Below, piece by piece: positions 50,476-60,449 of a stretch of DNA of 64,000 nucleotides. This stretch comes from JBJXHC01 sp046160825 (GTDB taxonomy: Bacteria; Bacteroidota; Ignavibacteria; UBA10030; UBA6906), in NCBI GenBank assembly GCA_046160825.1, contig JBJXHC010000039.1, forward strand, positions 1 to 64,000. The letters are read 5' to 3'. The notes beneath the pieces are model-generated. The model was given only the letters and a program-made list of their open reading frames with translations. It had not been told where the DNA came from and did not search any database. Each line of letters opens with the position of its first letter. The first letter of the stretch is position 1. Made by a program: the position numbers and the translations under genes.

Positions 50476-51801
50476 TTATTTCATCAATATCATCTTCTTC
50501 TGCGCAACAAATGTCCCGGCTTCGAGGCGATAGAAATATACCCCACTGGCAAGTGCTGTGGCATCGAAGTCCGCTGAATGGTAGCCCGCGTCATAATACC
50601 CACCAGCAATAATTGCAACCTCTCTTCCCAATATATCGTACACAACGAGCGAAAGGTTGGCTGCCTCGGGCAAATCAAACCTGATCTGCGACGTGGGGTT
50701 GAATGGATTGGGATAGTTCTGGTACAACGCAAACCTCTCTGGTGCTGCGTCAGGTTCGATGTCGACCGATGTCACAATGTCAAAGAAGTATATTCCAGGA
50801 TCGTCGGCGCTACTTACCCCTGCGTAGATGCGCTCATGCAAGGTATCGATGGTCAGCGAATGAATTCTTGATTTAATTGGCAGACCAGTATTATACGGAT
50901 GCCAGGATTCAGCCCCATCAACTGTCCGAAACAAGGGAGATTCACCTCCATCCCATGTGATCCCGAGGTATAGCTCATCCGGTCGCTCTTCGTTTATCAG
51001 GAAGGTATATACATCTCGATCCAAGGCACCAAGACCGATGTTTTTTTCATTCCATGAAGTTCCACCGTCCGTGCTCTTATAGATTCCCTTCGAACCGGAT
51101 GGTCCGCTGAGAACTCCTGCATAAACTATATCTGCGTTGTCAGGATGAACAACAATGCGCACAAGGATATCAAACGAGAAGCTCGTAGACAATGTGGCCC
51201 AAGTGGCTCCCCGATCCGTACTCTTGACGATCTTCTCAGTGAATCCAACATAGATAACTTTGTTATTTGAAGGTGCAATTGCCACGGACGTGATGGCATA
51301 TCCGGGATTAGTTATGAGCATCGTGTCCCATGATTGCCCGAGGTTGCTGCTACGGTAGAAGGAACGGAGACCTCTTCCAATATACACAGTATTTGGATCG
51401 CCTGGATCAATGTGTATTGCGCGGACTGGATATGAAGACCCCATAAAAATCAGATCCCATGTCAGCCCGCCATCATTGCTCTGGTGGATATTATTCCCGG
51501 TGGGGACAGTAAACCCCCTCGTGGAAACCCACATGACCTGAGGGTTAATCGGACTGATTCCAATTGCTCCGAGGGAAAAGCCATAGTTATTTAAGCTATC
51601 CCAAGTCTCTCCACGGTCAGTACTTCGCAAGAGATCATCAGCACAGATCGCATATACGGTATCTCTCCCGACTGGATGGATGGCAAAGCCGGCCGCTGCA
51701 TTCTCGTATGTGGGACCGATGGCAGCTCGCCAAGTGTTAGGTTGACCAAGCACCGATGATGTCGCCGAAAGTAACATCCCTAACAGAACGAATGAACGCA
51801 C
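50476..51801 (-). CDS. T9SS-sorted Asp-box (BNR) beta-propeller protein
   Basis: The 441-residue protein has a signal peptide (to SVLGQ, residue 20). At least six Asp-box repeats follow (STDRGETWDSL, SNDGGLTWDLI, SSNLGQSWDTM, STDRGATWATL, STDGGTSWNEK and a degenerate TVDGAESWHPY). The T9SS tail is ALYQNYPNPFNPTSQIRFDL to FVAQKKMILMK. Asp-box propellers occur in sialidases and sortilin-like proteins; the sialidase arginine triad is not evident. The last 62 bases are identical to the end of the subtilisin gene at 54535, though the rest is unrelated. It is four bases from the gene upstream. Confidence 0.87.
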   Translation of the reverse strand: MRSFVLLGMLLSATSSVLGQPNTWRAAIGPTYENAAAGFAIHPVGRDTVYAICADDLLRSTDRGETWDSLNNYGFSLGAIGISPINPQVMWVSTRGFTVPTGNNIHQSNDGGLTWDLIFMGSSYPVRAIHIDPGDPNTVYIGRGLRSFYRSSNLGQSWDTMLITNPGYAITSVAIAPSNNKVIYVGFTEKIVKSTDRGATWATLSTSFSFDILVRIVVHPDNADIVYAGVLSGPSGSKGIYKSTDGGTSWNEKNIGLGALDRDVYTFLINEERPDELYLGITWDGGESPLFRTVDGAESWHPYNTGLPIKSRIHSLTIDTLHERIYAGVSSADDPGIYFFDIVTSVDIEPDAAPERFALYQNYPNPFNPTSQIRFDLPEAANLSLVVYDILGREVAIIAGGYYDAGYHSADFDATALASGVYFYRLEAGTFVAQKKMILMK

Positions 51802-51804
51802 ACT

Positions 51805-54384
51805 CTACCTCACCAATACCATCTTGCGTATGAGAATACTACTTCCCTGGATCATTCGATACAAGTAGAGTCCGCTCGCGACGGCATTGTTTTGCTCGTC
51901 TCGACCGTTCCATTTGACAGCGAAAGAGCCCGGCTTGTACTCACCAGAAGAGAGTGTTCGCACAAGCCGGCCGAGAATGTCATAAACTCCAATAGTGATG
52001 ATCCCCGCCTCTGCCACATCGAATCGAATCTCGGTCTCCGGGTTGAATGGATTGGGATAATTTTGGTGGAGAGCACTCTCTTCCGGTGCAAATGTATCGA
52101 TGTTCCCATTGCGCGCGAGCGCCGTGATTGGAATAGTATTCACGCCGCTCGAAAAACGAATCCTCCCTGATAGGTTCCCAGTCCCTAGGCTGCTAGGTTT
52201 GCCAAGCGGCCCGACTAGATTATACTCAATTTCATTCTCAGGATTTATGTCCCAAGAAAGTTCAATAGGGGCAACAGCAGAATCCATAGTGATGTAGAGG
52301 GTTACTGCTCCGCTGTCTGCAGAAACCGATTCCAGCATCTTGTCAGAGACAAACCGTGCATCGAATGAAAAAGGGGCGGCAGGAGGCATTTCAATATCTG
52401 GAATTGAACCTGGTGGTATGAGACTATGATTTCTTACATAAAGGGCTTGGGAATGGCCCTCCGCATCAGTTACAGTGAATCTGTCATATCCTTCAAACAA
52501 AGACTCAATTTGCCCTCCGTCGAACTCCCCGTCAAAAAACAAGGTCCCAGCCTCAGATGCTTTAACCCAGTACCCGCCTCCAGGGGAAAGCACATCTGCA
52601 ACTTGGTATCCGCCAGCATACGTGAAGAATTGAGAATCAAGAATACCAGGCGGATCAGAAGTTACTGTCGTTACATCGACCGAGGCACTAATGGAACCGA
52701 CAATGTTCCATCCCGCGTGGACGGTCATTCCCATCGACTCTACAACCAAGCCGGAATACAATAGCATTTGACTTTGGCTAAACCTCACCCACCAACCCTG
52801 GTTACACGACAACAAGGAATCAGCTAATGCATATCCACCCGGCGTGTACTTGTACACGTGAGAAGCACCAGAGTAAACAACGGTTTTGGCAAAATTGTTT
52901 GCAATCACTGGAATCCCAGTCATGTTGTAACCGGCATTGACCGAAGTGATTATGTTCGTCTGTGTAAGAGGAAACCGTGCCGTATAGGTTTGGTGAGCTC
53001 CAGTACGATTATCGTTCCAAGCAATAATCAGATAGTCGCTTGTTGACGAGAGACCTATGGACTCACCACCGTAATTCTGTGAACCCGCAACTGGCCCGGG
53101 AATCCATTTGTAATCACTGATCTGAAAATACTTCCAGGATTGACCGTGGTCTATTGAACGCGCTAGAGTAACTTGGGTATAGTCGTTCTCTGCCGGGTCT
53201 ATCTCACTATCGTAATATACAACATTCACGCCGCCACCTTGGTCAACATGCACTCTTGGAGACCACTGATCAGTTCTCGGACATTCGTCTAAGGGACTAA
53301 TTCTCCTGTCTTGTTGCCAACTCGTTCCGAAATCAGTTGACTGTATCATCCAAATGTCAGGAAGCATTTGCTCTGTAGGGCTTTGCTCTTCGCATGGTGA
53401 CTTCCTATTTGCCCAAACAACGTAAAGCAAACTATCGACCGGATCGTATGCCACACTGGGATGACTATTAACTGCAATAGTAAGATCTTGAGGTCCTTTA
53501 AGCAAGTCACCATTAATGCCCGCCAATTCGGTGGTCGGTATTGTCTGAGTTGGCGACCAAGTGGCTCCCCCATTTGTGGAGCGTGTATAGCCAATGCCCA
53601 TCTCACCAAACTGGGCCCCGTCCGCGAGAAAAAGTGCCCAGCAAGCGAAAACATCTCCATTAGGACGGACAACCATGCTTACGCCGCGGCTCATCATCAC
53701 CACACTGTCAACGAACGTGCTAATTTGAACTGGCAGATCAAAATCTGTTCCTCCAGTATAACGAATGAGATTGATCTCATGTGGAGGTTCCTCTCAAAAT
53801 TTTGTGTATGCAACATAGATATGGCCCTGGTATGGACTTGCGTCATTGTTGTCAATTACCATATATGGTGTTGTTACTCCGGAGTCACCAATACTGATGG
53901 GGGACTCCCACGTCTCACCTCTGTTGTACGAGAAAGCCACTTTTATCTCGCCTATAAACTCCGGCTCCAGGCTCCGATCAGAGAAGGCCATGAACAGATT
54001 TGGGTTAGTCCCTAAATAGTCATTGAAGGCAATACTTGGGGATTCAAACGGGCCAAGTGCTCCCTCGTTTAAGGTGCCCGTCCAACCCCTCCCATGATTT
54101 GTGGAAAGATATTGACCGATAGCATCATATCCAGAACGAAAATTGCTGGTCCCTATGACAATGGACTCCTCGTCGGTTGGATCTACGGCAATAACTGGCG
54201 ACAATTGAGCTGCACCAATGTCTTGAGGAAGTCGAACATTAGGAAAATGTGATGGTGTGGGTATTCCAGTTGGAGTCGAAGAATAAGTCAAAGTTGAATC
54301 GTAAACAAATGTTGCAACCTGGCCGAACGATGCATGAGACACAAGAAGTAACAGCATGCAACTGGCGCGGAAAAGTATTTGCAT
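51805..54384 (-). pseudogene. T9SS-sorted Asp-box protein interrupted by an in-frame TGA
   Basis: From ATG 54384 the frame has a signal peptide (SCMLLLLVSHASFGQ), then Asp-box repeats (STNHGRGWTG, SYNRGETWES) up to YVAYTKF and TGA at 53796-53794. In the same frame it continues EEPPHEINLIRYTGGTDFDL, more Asp boxes (STNGGATWSP, STDFGTSWQQ, SIDHGQSWKY), the GWNIVGSISASVD module, and a T9SS tail (HQNYPNPFNPETEIRFDVAE to ILIRKMVLVR). The two halves form one protein of about 858 residues, so this is a nonsense mutation, sequencing error or recoding event. Three bases separate it from the downstream gene at 50476. Confidence 0.85.
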
Positions 54385-54475
54385 AAAACCCTCCGTCGGA
54401 AAGATGTGTGAGTTTCGGGGATGGCGACTGCGGATATGATAAGAAAATTTGCTGCTGATTAGCAATACGTGATAA

Positions 54476-54510
54476 TAAAAAACCCTGTCCGGCAAAGGCC
54501 AAACAGGGTT
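54476..54510 (-). terminator. terminator of the subtilisin gene
   Basis: On the minus strand AACCCTGTTTGGC, loop CTTT and GCCGGACAGGGTT form a 13-bp stem followed by TTTTA. Confidence 0.88.
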
Positions 54511-54534
54511 CTTGTCAAAGAGGCCTGTGCCCCG

Positions 54535-57423
54535 CTATTTCATCAATATCATCTTCTTCTGCGCAACAAATGTCCCGGCTTCGAGGCGATAGAAATACAC
54601 GCCGCTGCCGAGGTTTTGTGCATTGAATTCGACGCTGTGTCGTCCGGCTTCCTGCCTTCCGTTCACGAGCGTCAGTACCTCGCGACCGAGAATATCAAAC
54701 ACCCTCAATAACACGGCATTGCTTGACCCCAGTTGATATTTGATCACAGTTGATGGGTTAAACGGATTGGGATAGTTCTGTTCGAGAACAAACTCCGTGG
54801 GAATAGTCGGGTTCTCTCCCTCATCCACACCAACAACGATCTGACTGAAATACCGCAAGCTCCGCGTGATGAACGTATCGACGCGCGCGGGAGCCAGTCC
54901 CTCCAATCCAAAACTGAAGAACGCCGCTCCCCAACCGGAGGAGGTACCAAGGACACGAACACCGGCAAGTGCGGTGGTGTCGGGCGCGTAGTACAATGTC
55001 CTGGTTGGCGTACCTGAACTACCGCCGATAATGGAAATGATGTCTTTGGAGTTCTGATTGTTCGCTCCCCCCGTCATAATATAGTTAACGCCTGCACCTA
55101 TCACATCACCATCAAACCCGCGCAGGAATGCAGCCACCGATGTACCCGTGTACTGAATGCCAAGTGCACCGGCAATCAGCGGGTCGCCACCGGAGGCGAA
55201 CTGTGCGATGTTCTGTCCGGAGATAATCGCGCGGCCACCGGCATTGAAATGATTGAGGATCGTTGTTCGTTCGTTAGCAGTAATGGCTTCGGTGGAATCA
55301 TTGCCGGTGAACCAGAGCAACACCGGCTTCGATGTAAATGTAGATAACACCGCGCCCAACGCCGAGGCACTATCCGTGTTGCCAAAAGTACGACGCCGGA
55401 TGCCGAGCCGATTGGCAGAGTTTCTATAGAGCGTGTCATACAACGCACCACCGTCGTCATCAACAATCAGGAGAAATGCCTGCGCAAGTTGAACATTCAA
55501 TGTGGCACCCGATGGAGAAACAACCACATTGTTGACAGTAATTTTGTCCGGATACGGTGCGGGGGGAATAATCTCCACACGGTACGTCCCCGCGATCGCG
55601 GAGAGTCCGAAAGAACCGCTGGCGGCGGAGTTCGTGGAATACGTCGGGTCACTGTTGGGGTCTCCCTGCGCAAACAAATCGACTCTTGCCGCAACACCCT
55701 GACTGGTTGCACTATCGGAGATTGCTCCGGCAACGCTTGCAAGGGGAAGTGAGTTCAACGTGACGTTGAATGTTGTGTTCACATCCGGCTGCAGGATCAT
55801 GGTTACCGTCGTGTCATAGTACGTAAATGCAGACACTCGCACTTGTACCGTATCAAAGAGTGGATTGACGGCATAACCTCCCGTGCTATCCGAGAACCGC
55901 TCCTGGGATGTTTCGAGGATTTCAATTCTCGCATTCCTGATCGGCGCTTCCGTTGCCGAAGAACTTACCGTACCAACAATATGGTAGGGTGAGATCATCT
56001 CTGCTGCGGCAAAGACATCGACAATCCCCATACCATAGGCATTATCCTCGCCCGGCGTCCCAAGATCACGCGCAGTGAGTAACAACGCAAGCTTGACTGC
56101 ATCCGATGGAGCATTGGGGTTGATCTGGCGCAACAGTGCGACGGCTCCGGCGACATGCGGCGAGGCCATGGACGTTCCGCTTAACGTCCCATACCCACCG
56201 TTCGCGTAGGTTGAACGCACTGACACTCCGGGTGCTGAGACTTCCGGCTTGATGATGGTGGTGTCGCACGCCGAGGGACCCCGACTGCTGAAGCCTGCAA
56301 TGCCATGAGCAGAGTTGTTACCATCCAGCGCCCCGACAGCGAACGCATTGACTTCGGAGTCCGCACGATTCTTCGGTGGCGTCACAGTCTTGTAGGCACC
56401 CGGAGAAACACCTGTCACGCATGAACCCGCACCGCCGCTGGGGCCGCAATTCCCTGCCGACCAGATGACCACCGCTCCCACGAGTTCGGCATTATCCATC
56501 AGTGCCCAGTACTGTGAACCGCCGCCGCAAGGATCACCGTTTGTAAACCATGAGCAGTTGATGACATCGGGAACATCAGTAAGGGTAAACGGATTGTTGT
56601 CCGGGTCGGCAGCCCACTGGAAGGCACCGGTATACGAACCCGTTCCCGCGATCCAGTACGCATCCGGCGCGACACCAATCGTGTCGTTGTTCGACGGATT
56701 GAAGCCCGTCATCGTGCCCATGGTGTGAGTACCGTGCCCGGGGTTGTCGGTATCCGCCGGGAACGATGATCCCCCGCCGTTGTACCACGCATGCGAAGCA
56801 AGAACACCGGGAACTGTTCCCCGCCATCGGGCGGAAAGCGCCGGGTGGTTGCCATTCACACCCGTATCGATATTCATGACGAGGCGACCCTTGCCTGTTA
56901 TCCCAAGTCTCCAGAGTTTGTGCGCGTTGATGGCACGCAGTCCGGGCTCGGAGCTTGCAACGCTCTCTGTCGAGAAGCCGACATCCATCGGCTCATCATA
57001 GATGATCTCCGGTTCGATGAACACGACCTCAACATCTCCGCGCTTTGCCACTTCGCGCACAATCCCTGCCGGTGCGCTGAATCCAACCATGTTGTCGATC
57101 CAGAACGACTCAAACTCCCGTACAAGCCCGCTATTTTTTTTCTCTGCAAGATACGCAAGAAGATCCCCCTGCGTCGCCGCGGCCTTTTGTTGCAATGTTG
57201 TCACCATTTCATAATGGCGTTCTTCACGTGTCGCGCGACGTGCCTTGAGTTCTATATCCAAGCCCGTGAGATCTGCTCTGTCATTCAGACGGGCAACCAC
57301 ACGAATGAGTTCCATCTCCGATGCTTGTTCAAGCTTGGCTTTGAGAATGGGATCGATAACTCCGGCAAGCCCCGCAATACACGCACAGAGCATGAGTCCA
57401 ACAACCGATATCAAACGCAACAT
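54535..57423 (-). CDS. T9SS-sorted subtilisin-like (S8) serine protease
   Basis: The 962-residue protein has a signal peptide (about 1-21), a prodomain (about 25-145) and a subtilase domain with catalytic Asp186 (MNIDTGVNGNH), His230 (PGHGTHTMG) and Ser418 (GTSMASPHVAGAVAL). Two carboxypeptidase-regulatory-like beta domains follow (GTVSSSATEAPIRNARIEI and GAISDSATSQGVAARVDLF). Then comes a long module starting LLIVDDDGGALYDTLYRNSA and containing PVLLWFTGNDSTEAITANER, and a T9SS tail (LEQNYPNPFNPSTVIKYQLG to FVAQKKMILMK). It is exported and surface-bound or released as a protease. The module from the regulatory domains onward is shared with the matrixin encoded next to it. Confidence 0.92.
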   Translation of the reverse strand: MLRLISVVGLMLCACIAGLAGVIDPILKAKLEQASEMELIRVVARLNDRADLTGLDIELKARRATREERHYEMVTTLQQKAAATQGDLLAYLAEKKNSGLVREFESFWIDNMVGFSAPAGIVREVAKRGDVEVVFIEPEIIYDEPMDVGFSTESVASSEPGLRAINAHKLWRLGITGKGRLVMNIDTGVNGNHPALSARWRGTVPGVLASHAWYNGGGSSFPADTDNPGHGTHTMGTMTGFNPSNNDTIGVAPDAYWIAGTGSYTGAFQWAADPDNNPFTLTDVPDVINCSWFTNGDPCGGGSQYWALMDNAELVGAVVIWSAGNCGPSGGAGSCVTGVSPGAYKTVTPPKNRADSEVNAFAVGALDGNNSAHGIAGFSSRGPSACDTTIIKPEVSAPGVSVRSTYANGGYGTLSGTSMASPHVAGAVALLRQINPNAPSDAVKLALLLTARDLGTPGEDNAYGMGIVDVFAAAEMISPYHIVGTVSSSATEAPIRNARIEILETSQERFSDSTGGYAVNPLFDTVQVRVSAFTYYDTTVTMILQPDVNTTFNVTLNSLPLASVAGAISDSATSQGVAARVDLFAQGDPNSDPTYSTNSAASGSFGLSAIAGTYRVEIIPPAPYPDKITVNNVVVSPSGATLNVQLAQAFLLIVDDDGGALYDTLYRNSANRLGIRRRTFGNTDSASALGAVLSTFTSKPVLLWFTGNDSTEAITANERTTILNHFNAGGRAIISGQNIAQFASGGDPLIAGALGIQYTGTSVAAFLRGFDGDVIGAGVNYIMTGGANNQNSKDIISIIGGSSGTPTRTLYYAPDTTALAGVRVLGTSSGWGAAFFSFGLEGLAPARVDTFITRSLRYFSQIVVGVDEGENPTIPTEFVLEQNYPNPFNPSTVIKYQLGSSNAVLLRVFDILGREVLTLVNGRQEAGRHSVEFNAQNLGSGVYFYRLEAGTFVAQKKMILMK

Positions 57424-57567
57424 GGTTTTCCCCGGTATTATAATGATGAATTGAAACGCGCGGGCGTAAGGACGGTGCTCTTTTACGCGCTTTTTTGTTC
57501 GATGGTTGAGATATGAGGATAAGCAACTTCTTCAACATAATACTTTTTGATGCACAGTCGCAAGCAG

Positions 57568-57602
57568 AAAAACCAAAGGGGAGACAAACCTCGTCTCCCC
57601 TT
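57568..57602 (-). terminator. terminator of the matrixin gene at 57629
   Basis: AAGGGGAGAC (57576-57585) and GTCTCCCCTT (57593-57602) form a perfect 10-bp stem. On the minus strand it is followed by TGGTTTTT. Confidence 0.85.
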
Positions 57603-57628
57603 ACCGATTCCACTAATAGACAGTGAAC

Positions 57629-59830
57629 TTACTTGAGCAACACCATCTTGCGCATTTGCTTGAAGTGCCGTCCATTTGACCCGCTGGCATCGAGCTCATA
57701 AAAATAGAGCCCGCTGGAAACCTGCTGTTTCGCGGCATTCAGGCCGTCCCATGTGATCGAATGGAATCCGGCCGCCTGCGTTCGTTGATGGATCGCCCAT
57801 ACTTCCTTGCCGGTAATGTCGTAGATGGTAATTCGCACGCCACTCTCGGATGGCAAACCGAACCGTATCGTTGTGGTTGGATTGAACGGGTTCGGAAAGT
57901 TTTGTTCAAGGGTAAAAGATTCAGGAATGCCGGCGGGACCTTCTTCAGACACCGACACGATGAGTTGACCAAAGTATCTGAGACTTCGCAAAATGAACGT
58001 ATCCACACGAGCCGGGGTGATGCCTTCAAGTCCGATGCCGAAGTATGTTGCACCCCAACTTGATCCGGGACCCACTACACGAACACCCGCCGGTTTTGTT
58101 GAATCACCAGCATAGTACAATGTCGGCGTGGGAGTTCCAACACTTCCGGAGACGATTGAAATCATATCTCTTGATGTCTGTGGAACGATGCCGCCTGTGA
58201 TAAGGTAGTTCACGCCATTGCCTATGACATCCCCGACGTATCCACGGAGGAACGTTGCCGCTGAATTGCCGTTGAACTGGATACCAAAGTAACCGCCGAG
58301 GAGATTATCCCCGGGAGTGGTACCCTGAGCCATGTTCTGTCCCGTAAGAATAATATTGCCGCCGGCAGTAAGATGGTCGATGATGGTAAGACGTTCAGAC
58401 GCCTGAAGTGCATTCGTGCTGTCGTTCGATGTAAACCATAACAGCACCGGGCGTTCCGCGAAAGTTCCAATCACGCCGGTCAGTGCGGCAGCGCTATCAG
58501 CCATGCTGTGCGTACGGAAACGGTGACCGGTTCTTTTCAACGAGGCATGATACGCAGACTGATATGAATTACCGCCGTCGTCATCAACAAGAAGGATTTG
58601 TGCTTCTTGCATATCGAAATTGACTGACGCTCCGCCACCAGGCAGGTAGGTCACAACCGATTCCACCATGTCGACATACGGTGCTGCGGGAGAGACAACA
58701 ATACGATATGACTCCTCAGACCGAAGAGTCGCCGAAAAACTTCCATTTGCCTGTGTCGTAGTAACGTGCGTGATTATGTCGGGGTCACCGATGCCATAAA
58801 ATTCAACGCGTGCAGAAACACCAGCCAGTGTCGAAGCATTACGCACAACACCGCTCATCGTTCCAAGTGCCGTTGGTTGTATCTGGATGTTGTGAGTGAT
58901 CGTTTCCGTCTGACCGACTCCCCCGGGCGGGTTGAATTGAATGTGAGACGAGTCGCGGACAAACCCGAATCCATCCACGATGACATCAAACGACTCCGCC
59001 AACACAACAGTTGAGTACGAGCCGTTGATATCGGTACGAACGGTATCCAAAACAAAGCCCGCACGCCCGCCGCTGACAATCGGATCGATGGTCGCAACTT
59101 TTGTTCCGATAAAGACGAGCGGCGCATTCTCGACGGGAAAACCGAGGCCATCACTAACGGTTCCTTGCAGCCTCCAACTGGGATAGAGAACACTCACACC
59201 CATTACGTCTTCAAGGTGCAGAGATCGTTTCGTCGTATCACCACTTGAGCTTGACCACCACATGGTCGCGGGTTGTACCTGAGGGCCGCAGCCCGAACTC
59301 GCTCCCGCTGGCCGGCCCGTATGATCAAGTCCGAGGTGGTGGCCAAACTCATGCGCGATGACGCTTTCAAGATCTTGCTGGCCAGGCCCCCCAGTCGGAC
59401 TCGGCGGAAAGTCCCGGGCATTCCAGATCAGGTCCGACTCCACTGCATGGAATCCCCCGGCACCGGAGGTGAATGTCTGCGAGAATGCGATGATGCCCGT
59501 ACCGACGGGGAAATTGATTCCCGTGAGATCAAAAAACAAAAGGCTGACGCCGTCAAACCCGGGACCTGATGCAGTGGTGTTGGCCCCGCGTGTAAATTCC
59601 CAGTACGACGAGGGAAGCACATTCCAACTCGAATGCCCTGCCTCAATCCCCGGAATATAGTTGCCCGGTGTCGATGTGTGCAGCTGATACTCAAAGGGTA
59701 TATCAGAATCCAGATAAATTCGATATTCGCCGGCACCGTTGGTAATGATGCAGAACCCCGCGAAGACGACAAGCGCTATGGCAACGAAGACAATCGAAAG
59801 ACTATTGTGGAGAACGTTTGAGGGTTTCAT
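57629..59830 (-). CDS. T9SS-sorted matrixin-type (M10) metalloprotease
   Basis: The 733-residue protein has an N-terminal membrane or signal segment (IVFVAIALVVFAGFCII) and a matrixin domain with HEFGHHLGLDH at residues 160-170. Regulatory-like beta domains follow (GTVSDGLGFPVENAPLVFIG and GVVRNASTLAGVSARVEFY). Then comes the ILLVDDDGGNSYQSAYHA module that is also in the subtilisin gene, and a T9SS tail (LEQNFPNPFNPTTTIRFGLP to MRKMVLLK). It should be exported as a cell-surface protease. The gene at 59845, encoding the matrixin-associated domain, lies 14 bases upstream, forming a pair like 7511/8030 and the fusion at 8809. Confidence 0.9.
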   Translation of the reverse strand: MKPSNVLHNSLSIVFVAIALVVFAGFCIITNGAGEYRIYLDSDIPFEYQLHTSTPGNYIPGIEAGHSSWNVLPSSYWEFTRGANTTASGPGFDGVSLLFFDLTGINFPVGTGIIAFSQTFTSGAGGFHAVESDLIWNARDFPPSPTGGPGQQDLESVIAHEFGHHLGLDHTGRPAGASSGCGPQVQPATMWWSSSSGDTTKRSLHLEDVMGVSVLYPSWRLQGTVSDGLGFPVENAPLVFIGTKVATIDPIVSGGRAGFVLDTVRTDINGSYSTVVLAESFDVIVDGFGFVRDSSHIQFNPPGGVGQTETITHNIQIQPTALGTMSGVVRNASTLAGVSARVEFYGIGDPDIITHVTTTQANGSFSATLRSEESYRIVVSPAAPYVDMVESVVTYLPGGGASVNFDMQEAQILLVDDDGGNSYQSAYHASLKRTGHRFRTHSMADSAAALTGVIGTFAERPVLLWFTSNDSTNALQASERLTIIDHLTAGGNIILTGQNMAQGTTPGDNLLGGYFGIQFNGNSAATFLRGYVGDVIGNGVNYLITGGIVPQTSRDMISIVSGSVGTPTPTLYYAGDSTKPAGVRVVGPGSSWGATYFGIGLEGITPARVDTFILRSLRYFGQLIVSVSEEGPAGIPESFTLEQNFPNPFNPTTTIRFGLPSESGVRITIYDITGKEVWAIHQRTQAAGFHSITWDGLNAAKQQVSSGLYFYELDASGSNGRHFKQMRKMVLLK

Positions 59831-59844
59831 GGTTGTGTGTTCTC

Positions 59845-60402
59845 CTATTTCACTGCAAGTGAGCGGACCTGCTGCAGGAAATCCTGCAACGGGAAGTGGG
59901 TGTTCTTTTGATTGGGGTCGACGATTTCTTCCCTGGTCACCGGATCAATCAACCCGACGTTATTCAGGTTATTATACGCCACACGCACACCCGCTTCTTC
60001 TTCAACCGTAAACATTCCCAGAACAATCGAGTGAATCCAATAGCTTCCCTTCCACTCCGTCAGAAAGAGAACAACTTCCTCGTTGCGCAGGAGTTTCGGA
60101 GTCCCCGCAATTTCAGATCCGGTATCTCCAACAGTGCCGCCAACCTGCTTTACAATGACGGTCTCAGAGGTTTCGCCCTTGATGGGTTCGATGACTCTCA
60201 CTGTGGTGTAAGTGAAGATATTGTTCCCCTCCCACTGAGAATACGATGAGAGAATTTTTCCATGAACAACGAGACGCGATTCTTCCGTCATCCGCTGCAG
60301 ACTGACTTTCTCAACAGTCAATGCCAGCATGACATTAAGTGCGGAGAGTGAAAGAAGAGCCACGGCCGTACTCTTGAGTATTGCCCGCGGGAACATTTTC
60401 AT
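59845..60402 (-). CDS. secreted protein, matrixin-associated beta domain
   Basis: From ATG 60402, preceded by CAGGAGTTCTCACA, the protein has 185 residues. The signal peptide (TAVALLSLSALNVMLA) is followed by the domain seen in the 7511 protein and the N-terminus of the 8809 protease: SRLVVHGKILSSYSQWEGNN, then VKQVGGTVGDTGSEIAG, NEEVVLFLTEW. It lies directly upstream of the matrixin gene at 57629 on one transcript. Its repeated partnership with matrixins suggests a propeptide, inhibitor or folding-helper role (inference). Confidence 0.78.
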   Translation of the reverse strand: MKMFPRAILKSTAVALLSLSALNVMLALTVEKVSLQRMTEESRLVVHGKILSSYSQWEGNNIFTYTTVRVIEPIKGETSETVIVKQVGGTVGDTGSEIAGTPKLLRNEEVVLFLTEWKGSYWIHSIVLGMFTVEEEAGVRVAYNNLNNVGLIDPVTREEIVDPNQKNTHFPLQDFLQQVRSLAVK

Positions 60403-60449
60403 TGTGAGAACTCCTGTGAATGTTGTTATGATTCTGTGAAAATGATATG

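Noticed and set aside
53794..53796. TGA as selenocysteine codon
   Set aside because: The protein is an Asp-box surface protein, not a known selenoprotein type, and no selenocysteine insertion hairpin is evident directly after the codon. A nonsense change or sequence error is simpler.
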